Program-made: the position numbers and the translations under genes
Assembly: GCA_023213315.1 (NCBI GenBank)
Contig: JAKCPI010031751.1
Coordinates: forward strand, 1-64,000
Origin: Euborellia annulipes
Taxonomy: Eukaryota; Arthropoda; Insecta; Dermaptera; Anisolabididae
Length of the DNA: 64,000 bases
Direction: 5' to 3'
The notes under the pieces: model-generated
The model's input: the letters and a program-made list of their open reading frames with translations, nothing else
Database searches by the model: none
What the model was told of the DNA's origin: nothing
In this document: piece after piece, positions 56,917 through 64,000 of the stretch
Numbering within the stretch: position 1 is the first letter of the stretch
Layout of the letters: each line of letters opens with the position of its first letter

Positions 56917-58104
56917 CAGTGCTTCTTAAAGTAGTGGCTCGCGGCCCCCTAGGCGACCGTGAAGAGTCGTAAATGTAACACATAAACTATTATTGTTAAT
57001 AAATAAAGAATTATATATATCATGTGTTGGTCCATGAGGTAATTATGAAAAACATATAACCAAGTATTTATTAATTTAAATAAGCGAAAAATGTAGGTAC
57101 CGCCGGGAGTTGCACCACGGATCTTGTCGATTTACGCTCAACATGCCCTACTGTTGGACCACAGTACGCACTCGCTTATTTAAATTATGATAGATCGCTG
57201 ATTTCAGTCTACTAGAGAAACGCCGCTCAAATCAAGCGTTCAGATTTCTCCGTTGCTGAGGCGCGATCTAGATGGACGTTTTGAGAAATTAACTCAATTA
57301 TGCAATTAATAAATAAAGAATTATATATATCATGTGTGGTCCATGAGGTAATTATGAAAAACATATAACCAAGTATTTATTAATTTAAATAAGCGAAAAA
57401 TGTAGGTACCGCCGGGAGTTGCACCACGGATCTTGTCGATTTACGCTCAACATGCCCTACTGTTGGACCACAGTACGCACTCGCTTATTTAAATTATGAT
57501 AGATCGCTGATTTCAGTCTACTAGAGAAACGCCGCTCAAATCAAGCGTTCAGATTTCTCCGTTGCTGAGGCGCGATCTAGATGGACGTTTTGAGAAATTA
57601 ACTCAATTATGCAATTAATAAATAAAGAATTATATATATCATGTGTTGGTCCATGAGGTAATTATGAAAAACATATAACCAAGTATTTATTAATTTAAAT
57701 AAGCGAAAAATGTAGGTACCGCCGGGAGTTGCACCACGGATCTTGTCGATTTACGCTCAACATGCCTGAGTGCGTACTGTGGTCCAACAGTAGGGCATGT
57801 TGAGCGTAAATCGACAAGATCCGTGGTGCAACTCCCGGCGGTACCTACATTTTTCGCTTATTTAAATTAATAAATACTTGGTTATATGTTTTTTATTATT
57901 GTTAAATAAGTTTGGATTATAATTATAAAATTTCGATAATGTTGAAATGATAATATAATAAGCTTACAATTATAATAATATAAATTTATAACATAGACTA
58001 TTGATATCAGGCGTTAATTATTTTTAAATCAAGCAAAAATAGCGGCTGCGATATTGACTTAGGTTCCAAGGGGGCCGCGACTTTAAAAAGATTAAGAAAC
58101 ACTG
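56917..58104. mobile_element. 1.19-kb nonautonomous hAT-type element
   Basis: Left end CAGTGCTTCTTAAAGTAGTG...CGCGGCCCCC and right end (reversed) CAGTGTTTCTTAATC...CGCGGCCCCC are inverted. 8-bp TSD GTCTAGAG/GTCTAAAT (56909-56916, 58105-58112; 6 of 8). The interior holds a 310-bp tandem repeat and an inverted copy. Confidence 0.83.
57001..57880. repeat. 310-bp tandem repeat (2.5 copies) plus inverted partial copy
   Basis: AAATAAAGAATTATATATAT marks unit starts at 57001, 57311 and 57620. Units are nearly identical, so the expansion is recent. The third unit switches at 57763 into the reverse complement of the CAACATGCCC...GTAGGTACC part. Each unit's minus strand carries a tRNA-like module (CTGTGGTCCAACAGTAGGGC, GGTGCAACTCC). 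Confidence 0.92.
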
Positions 58105-58419
58105 GTCTAAATCAGCATTTTCTAAACTGGGAGGCGCGAATATTAACCACAGTAATTTTCTAAATGATTGCTAAAGTTTTATCAGGAACGGATTAAAGAG
58201 GGGGCGGAGGGGGTGACCGGCCCCTCCGAGAATAAAGTGACAAAGTTTCAAAAACTAGTCACCTAAAGAAATTATGATTTTTTGTCTAAAATATATTTTT
58301 AGACGTACCTCACAATATTTTTAACATTTATTTTAAACTATCAATTTTAAGTCTCAAATCGCCTTACCGTTGCTAGTATATGAAGATATTATTTAAAAAA
58401 TTTTCATCCCCCAGAGAGG

Positions 58420-58505
58420 CCCTGTAAATTGAAACTTCCATCCAACCACCCCCACCGGGTTCGCATCCCGTCCCATGCGACAAATATTTATTTAAATTGA
58501 ATTGG
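58420..58505 (-). repeat. tRNA-like SINE fragment (S3-like)
   Basis: Minus strand GGGATGCGAACCCGGTGG; followed by TTTATTTAAATTGAATTGGC as in S3. Confidence 0.45.
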
Positions 58506-58544
58506 CTACCAATCAATTTAATAATACACTTATACATACATGTA

Positions 58545-58755
58545 CAGTGAGGGTCAATATTAAGTCCCACCCATGCCTTTTCTACTTGTGATTATTTCAG
58601 TGTTTTTATAAAAGAAAATGAAAATCTTTATTGGAAATTTTCTAGATTTGAACTATGAAAGTTTCCATTAAAAATATATATAATATTTTTTTAAAAACAA
58701 TTAAATAATCACAAGTAGAAAACGCATGGGTGGGACTTAATATTGACTCTCACTT
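58545..58755. mobile_element. Tc1/mariner-type MITE (about 211 bp)
   Basis: Flanked by TA. Terminal inverted repeats CAGTGAGGGTCAATATTAAG (continuing TCCCACCCATGC) and its complement at the right end, then TTCTACTTGTGATTATTT on both sides. No frame. Confidence 0.85.
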
Positions 58756-58891
58756 TACACGAGTTACCCGATCTAAGAAATTTCATTTTAATAAATGTCA
58801 ATGGCTTAAAATTGAGTGACATTTAATATTTTTTTTTTTTTATATATATGTATTTTATTAAGTACTCTTTAATATAAAGTATATAATATAT

Positions 58892-58907
58892 TTTTTACTT
58901 TCTCTTA

Positions 58908-58954
<47 letters not shown>

Positions 58955-59600
58955 GCGACTGGGAAGACTTTGAACAAAAACTATTTATAAAAATCAACAT
59001 TTTATTAATATTAGTTTTTAGTGTAATTTTTTCCTGAATTACAACATCATTTAGCTATCATTTCCTAAAAACCAAATAAAAAAATAATACTAATTAATTT
59101 TAAAAAAAAATATTGTCCTCAAATTGTTCAAATGTGTCCCGATCTCGGGGTAGATTTAAACATCTACGGGGAAGCTTTGAAAAAATTCAAAAAAAAATAA
59201 TAAGAATGATTTCCGTTCCATTTGAAATAAAACGTACCAATAGTATTCCTAACTCAATATTTATTAAAAAAATTTTATCTTTGATATTAGAAAAATCTCA
59301 AAAAAATTGGGTTAGGAGATTGAAATTTCATATTTATGTTAGGCACCCCCAGGAAATGCAACACGATGATTTTGAACAAAATCGGTCAAAAACTACTAGT
59401 ACTTTATTGAAGTACTTTTTCAGTTTTTTTTTCGATTTTCTCAAAATTCCCTTTAACGATTTTGATTAAAATTCATAAAGGAACTATTTTTTAGATTCTC
59501 TTTAAAATGTATATTCACAATTCGTTCGCAAAATTGATTGAAGACTAGATTACTCTTGTATAGGAAAAATGGTCGCCATGTTAACAAAATATAATTATTT
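58892..59600 (+). repeat. Family B copy interrupted at an AT microsatellite
   Basis: TTACTTTCTCTTACC then (AT)n 58910-58950, about 350 bp of other AT-rich sequence beginning AGGGGCGACTGGGAAGACTT, then B body from 59305 (GTTAGGAGATTGAAATTTCA ...) to 59600. Confidence 0.7.
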
Positions 59601-60394
59601 TTCTATGTTTATATCCACGTCAGTGGCGATTACACAAATTATACTATTTATTTAATACCAGCCGCGTCACCTACCTGGACCCCTCCAACTCGCTCGGACT
59701 CGCCTTTCCTTAATCAAGTGCCACAATTTTTCAGTCAACTCGTTTTAGACAATAATAAATATACATATCTAGTTAGAAAATCCATCATTTCGCAATTCCA
59801 TCAAGGAGTTAGTCAAACAGAACGTGTCAGATAGACGGATAGACGGACAGACAAACACTCCGCAATATATATATATATATATAGATTCTTGGATAATAAT
59901 TAGAAATCTATTAAAATAGTGATAAATTAAATTCAGAAATGCAGGTATAAAAACTTGATGAATGTTCAACAATAAAAAACTTTCTTCTTTAAAACTTACT
60001 TTTTTATTAAGTTTTCAACAATAATAAAGGAAAAAAAAGTTTTCAACAAATATTTTTTATTATAAATTTATTGATCTGACTTTGTTTTTAAACAATAGGC
60101 TTACAATGGTTTACAAATATTTGTAAAATAAAAGTTCGGATCTTTTCAATCGAGATTTAACATTTATTTCAGGGAGATTTATTTATTTTTACCGAGCCAG
60201 GAATTCATGAGGTAAAATAAATAGGAACATCCTGTAATAAACAAATCAAGCCTTTGATCAACTCATTTATAATGAGATATCGTGTATACTTTAAAATTTA
60301 TTATATAACTTAAGAAAATGTTTAATAATAGCAATTATATTTATTATTTGTGGCCGTTGGTTACAGGTATTGACATTGTCAAGCGAAGTGTCAG

Positions 60395-60482
60395 GACGAA
60401 AAATCTGGTGTGATAGCACATCACACAACTTTCGTTTATCGAAGGCATTAGAAAGTTGTATGCTCAGCAGTTAGTCACTACT
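60395..60482 (+). repeat. Isolated family B terminal hairpin
   Basis: AATCTGGTGTGATAGCACAT ... GAAAGTTGTATGCTCAGCAG. Confidence 0.65.
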
Positions 60483-60484
60483 AC

Positions 60485-61626
60485 TTTCACCGTTCTATTT
60501 ATAAAATATTACATAAATTATTATAATAAATATAAATAAAATTTACAGTTTTTACAATTATTTATTCAGTGCAATCGATTCTGAATTTGCTGAATTAAAT
60601 ATGTCTTTTGGTGTTGAAAATCTTTCTTTTAATAAAATTTTGATGACCTCCAAAAACCTATTTTTCAATAATATTAAAAACTTTTTGAATTTGGAATCAT
60701 TCAATTTAATAATTGATGCGATATTAAAACAAATTTATATTAAAATATTTCATATTATTAATGACACCTATATAAACATTTAATATGTGGATTACACTGG
60801 GCAACAGTGATTTTGTTGACTGAGAATTTGAAGCTATTTCTGGGTATTTGGGTAGCGCTGATTCCAAATATGCCATCAGTTTTGCCCCAATACCCCGTCA
60901 GATTTTAGAGCTATAGAGAAAATAAAATTTCACTAGAAAATGTGCTCTAAAACGACTCTAATTTTATATTACCTGGATTTTTTTAAGGCAACACCCTTTA
61001 AAAATATGCAGATACTTATACTACATATAAATTTCAAGTTTCGGCACAATCGGAGGTCATTTAGACGTGCCGCAAACGGCTAAAAGTATAGAAAAATCGA
61101 ATTTTTTCAGTTTTTTTTTCTTTGGTCACCCCTAATACAATTTTGGTATCCCTGAATGAAAAAAAAACATATATTTACGATATTCTATAGTTCTTTGGCT
61201 TTCTAAAAAGCATTCATTCGTAAAAATCTGTTAATTATTAACGAAATTATTAATAAAAACGTGACCAAAGAAAAAGCACAAGTACACTCACTGGTCGAAA
61301 AAAATGGATGAAATTATTCTTTTTTGTTCTAAAAAGATAATTTATCAAAATAAAAAATAGATCTTACATTAAAAAAAATAAATGGCGAGTTTTTTCATTT
61401 AAGTTATTTTTAGTTACGTAAAATATTAATTATTAATTACATTTTGATGGCTATTTACTCCTTATTTATTTCCAAAGAAATTATTTTTCTTATAACAATT
61501 TTTTTATAATTTTTATTTTTTTTTTATATTTTTTTTATTTATAATTACTTTAGACACGATAATATTATTTGAATTTTTTTTTCTTATTATTTATTAATAT
61601 ACAAAGAGAAAATATCGAAAATGTTG
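60485..61626. other. Intronic sequence 3' of the NCX exon; possible old repeat at 60785-61130
   Basis: 60785-61130 is less AT-biased (GCCCCAATACCCCGTCAG, TCGGAGGTCATTTAGACGTG) and looks like part of a dispersed element, but no other copy is in the window. No further NCX exon recognised. Confidence 0.4.
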
Positions 61627-61632
61627 ACTTAC

Positions 61633-63418
61633 TCTGATTCGTTGTTCTCAAAGATGAGCTCGCCTTCCGTAGCCTCGTACTCCTTTCCGGCCTTAGCAGT
61701 TCCATCCTCGGTTGAGTACGGGATCGCAACTCTTCCTCTGGCTCCACTATATCTCACTACCTTCAATTCGTACTGCCCAACGGACTCGACTAGCTCGATA
61801 TCTCTACCTGTAAATCCGAAAATGCCGCCATGATCGTCATCGAGAATCATGACAGTGGCCAAGCACGGGCTGACTAGTTGTGGGGGCAGTGGACCCAGAG
61901 GACGCGAACTTAATCTTCGGGATGTGATCAATGTTGGCGGTGCCGAAGCCGGATGGAAGCTGTTTGCCTCACCATTGCCACTTTGTACTTGACGTAAATT
62001 TGATAAACGAATGTAAAAGTGTTCGTCCTCTTCAAAAACATCATCGTCAATTACGGAAACGCGAAACGTTTGAAACGTTTCTCCAGGATGGAAGACCAAT
62101 GTGCCTTCAACACCGACATAGTCGGAACCGGCATTGGCTGTGCCGTCTTCAGTGGCATAATCGACCATCAAAGTACCGCTCAAATCACCCTCTCTAACAA
62201 CTCTGACTTCGAATTCTCCCACACTTTCCATAACAGTATAATGACCTGGATCAAAAAAGATGCGAGTTCCCAATTCATCCTCCCTTTGAATCTCCTCTTT
62301 GACCTCGCTTAGATCACTCTGAGCTCTTTCTTGAATTTTTTTCATAATATTCCCACCTCCCATCATTTTTCGTGTTGCTTGAATTCGATAGAACGCCCTA
62401 CTTTTCGGCCCCTTATTCAAAACTTCCTCTTGGGCAAGAATTTCTAGTTGTTCTAATTCCATTGCCGGAAATTTTTTTCGTAAATCACGTAAAGTTTGAA
62501 TATATTCCCGTCTATTTTGTTCAAATTCGCGTACTTCATCTGATTGGGCCTCTTCAGCAAGATGTTTTAACGCCCCATCAACGTGATTTGCTTTTTCAAC
62601 CATTTCAAGATCGCCCTCTGTTTCTACAATAACGCCACGACGATTCATTCTATAACTTTTATTTAAATATTTATAAATTAATAGTTGACGATCGGCGATA
62701 TAGGCAGTAATAACAGTTGCTGGGAAGAATAAAAAGGTGAGAACCCCCTCCCAAACCTCGACTATGCCGGGGGAGATAATAGCAAGGATTAAATATAACC
62801 AGACATAAGCAAAAACAGACCAGGTAGCTGTTACAAAGAAGACACGGAGATGTTTAATTCTTCTAACCTCCCCATTTGGGATAACATAAACACATAGGGC
62901 TATAATTACAAAGAGATTATAAGCCGCTGAACCTACAATGGTACCTGGACCTAGATCGCCAGCCTCAAAATTCTTCCCACCAATTTCAATAATAGAAAGA
63001 AGAATCTCAGGAGCGGATGACCCTAAAGCCATCAGCGTTAAATTTGCCACCGTTTCATTCCAAACGCGGACAACTACAATTTGTTTTTCACCATTTTTTT
63101 CTTTACAGTAATCTCTCTTTCTTGTGAAGTTATCACTTCAATAGCAGCCATGAAACGATCAGAAATAATCGAAACGCCAATAAAGAGATAAATCATTGCT
63201 GAAAAATAGACGAGTCCTCTGGCAAGCCTATCGCCAACTGAGAGATTCTCATCCGGAAGCCACACAGGTAAAAGAAGTCCTGGCTGACATTTTGCAAGTA
63301 AATCGGGATTGGACGAAGAGTTGTCACCATGGGCCTCGGCAGCCGTGATAAGGAATGACACCGCCGTCGCCGCCGCTACCGCCCCCACAGTCGCGGCCAT
63401 TGTTCCACTCACACACAA
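61633..63418 (-). CDS. Calx: Na+/Ca2+ exchanger (NCX/Calx family), large N-terminal exon, partial gene, apparent frameshift
   Basis: Plasma-membrane antiporter that extrudes Ca2+ in exchange for Na+ (known for the family). The start at 63418 gives a hydrophobic signal-like N-terminus (residues 1-30), N33/N58 glycosylation sequons, TM1 (about 67-88) and the conserved SIISDRFMAAIEVITSQE. After a frame change at 63094-63100 the reading continues with VWNETVANLTLMALGSSAPE (alpha-1 repeat), GDLGPGTIVGSAAYN, further membrane segments, the basic stretch after ADRQLLIYKY that corresponds to the inhibitory-peptide region, and a cytosolic linker. Calx-beta 1 (about 262-408 of the second segment) has the Ca2+-site acidic motifs IDDDVFEEDE and ILDDDH and a long 40-residue insert before the last strand. 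The start of Calx-beta 2 follows. The exon closes at donor GTAAGT (minus strand, 61627-61632), the usual end of the big NCX exon. Calx-beta 2 remainder, alpha-2 repeat and C-terminal helices are absent. About 595 codons. The symbol assumes an arthropod host. Confidence 0.93.
63094..63100 (-). other. Apparent -1 frameshift in a 7-base homopolymer within the NCX exon
   Basis: The upstream frame reads ...ITVKKK and then runs into an unrelated 6-residue tail and stop. The downstream frame, open from the same place, reads NGEKQIVVVRVWNETVANLTL, which is what NCX proteins have after KK. One extra A in the coding-strand A7 run would join them without gain or loss of residues. No splice sites are visible here. 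It is either an assembly or sequencing homopolymer error or a real inactivating deletion; otherwise the exon is intact, which favours error. Confidence 0.85.
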
Positions 63419-63425
63419 TCACATC

Positions 63426-63730
63426 CACTGGCTGATAAACATGGAAATGTTTTTTTTTTTTTTAATTGAAAAAAAAATAAAAAAACAAATGGGATACCAG
63501 GTCACAACATGGTAGAGACGCGAACACGAGCTCGGCTCGCTGAGGACTGAATTGGCAGAGCGCGTTGCGGCTCCCAGCGCTCAGGTCCCCCTTTAGGTCC
63601 CCTCTTTGGCGACTACGGCGCAACCCAGCGGCGCACAGTTTAAGTTGGGGCTTTGGGATCGTCATCGTCAGTGTCATCCTGTATGGTCGGCAACCACCAA
63701 GACATCTAGCTGGCACCCGGGGGTCTTTTA
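63426..63730 (-). promoter_or_regulatory. GC-rich presumed 5' UTR/promoter region of the NCX gene
   Basis: About 63500-63730 is far richer in G+C and CpG (GCGCGTTGCGG, CTACGGCGC, GAGACGCG) than anything nearby and sits directly upstream of the NCX start on the minus strand, as expected for a CpG-rich first exon or promoter. Between it and the ATG there is a T-rich tract followed by CAGCCAG on the minus strand, and a GGTAT donor-like site about 80 bases earlier, so a very short 5' UTR intron is conceivable but unproven. Small plus-strand reading frames here look like by-products of GC content. Confidence 0.45.
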
Positions 63731-63970
63731 TTCATCAAATAATAGACCAGCCGATTTATATATAAATCCAAAAAAAAAAAAAAATAATTAATACCCCACT
63801 AGTTTCTTTTAAAATAGATAATCAGGGGATCTTTTGTTCTTATAAGAATATCCTAATACCTTTATAAATTATCTTCCAAGTTATCTCCTACTTATGCTAA
63901 AGAATAAATTTTCTTTTAAGGTGTAACTTATAGCCCATTATTTGAAGGTATTGTCAATGAACCGTTGCGG

Positions 63971-64000
63971 AGCCCTCGAGGCTTGGTGTAGGGGTTAGCG
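63971..64000 (+). repeat. SINE S1, first 30 bases, cut by window end
   Basis: GCCCTCGAGGCTTGGTGTAG matches the tRNA-like head of the S1 copies at 9918 and 27011. The rest lies outside the window. Confidence 0.8.

Noticed and set aside
61621..62632. Plus-strand frames opposite the NCX exon (up to 97 codons)
   Set aside because: Shadows of the exchanger coding strand; no independent features.
63309..63791. Plus-strand frames over the NCX 5' region
   Set aside because: Arise from GC-rich presumed UTR/promoter; no domain seen.

Overview
The window is eukaryotic nuclear DNA from an animal, most likely an arthropod. It is very AT-rich, almost free of long open reading frames, and packed with short nonautonomous transposons, SINEs, fold-back elements and homopolymer runs. 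The only clear protein-coding gene lies at the right end on the minus strand. It is the large N-terminal exon of a Na+/Ca2+ exchanger of the NCX/Calx family (about 61633-63418), with a GC-rich presumed 5' UTR/promoter upstream (about 63500-63730). The exon ends at a consensus splice donor inside the second Calx-beta domain, close to where the large exon of animal NCX genes normally ends. The missing C-terminal exons are not recognisable in the remaining 61.6 kb, so much of the window may be one very long intron. The exon carries an apparent 1-bp frameshift in a T7/A7 homopolymer.

Everything to the left is repeat landscape. I can separate these layers: (1) a roughly 660-bp AT-rich family ('B') that starts with TTTACTTTCTCTTACC and ends in an imperfect 90-bp hairpin (AATCTGGTGTGAC...GTCACACCAGATT), present in more than a dozen full or partial copies; (2) several SINE families with target-site duplications, namely tRNA-derived S1 (about 12 copies), a GC-richer 237-bp family S2 (3 copies with 14-18 bp TSDs), and single or few-copy tRNA-like families S3, S4 and S5; (3) hAT-type nonautonomous elements with 8-bp TSDs at 3.85, 13.6, 16.2, 17.7, 18.45, 27.26, 28.5 and 56.9 kb; (4) Tc1/mariner-type pieces, including two mariner transposase 3' ends in head-to-head orientation at 46.75-47.3 kb; (5) tandem arrays, the most striking being a 97-bp x 10 minisatellite followed by a 20-bp x 6 array and GC-rich palindromes at 41.57-42.74 kb.

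The most interesting signal is a dispersed group of about 11 elements, most of them palindromic, whose arms carry a hammerhead-ribozyme-like core (CUGANGA, helix II, GAAA, then NNUH). In the palindromic elements the left arm carries it on the minus strand and the right arm on the plus strand, so both read outward. Helix II sequences differ between elements but stay complementary, and in several arms the flanks form helix I. Hammerheads of this minimal type are known from Penelope-like retroelements and retrozymes. The palindromic, apparently ORF-less format seen here is worth following up.

Nesting is common: SINEs inside family B, an S2 SINE inside a hammerhead loop, a hAT element inside a hammerhead palindrome, and a SINE plus a mariner pair inside one B copy. 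This allows relative dating of insertions. I see no tRNA or rRNA genes, CRISPR arrays or bacterial content.
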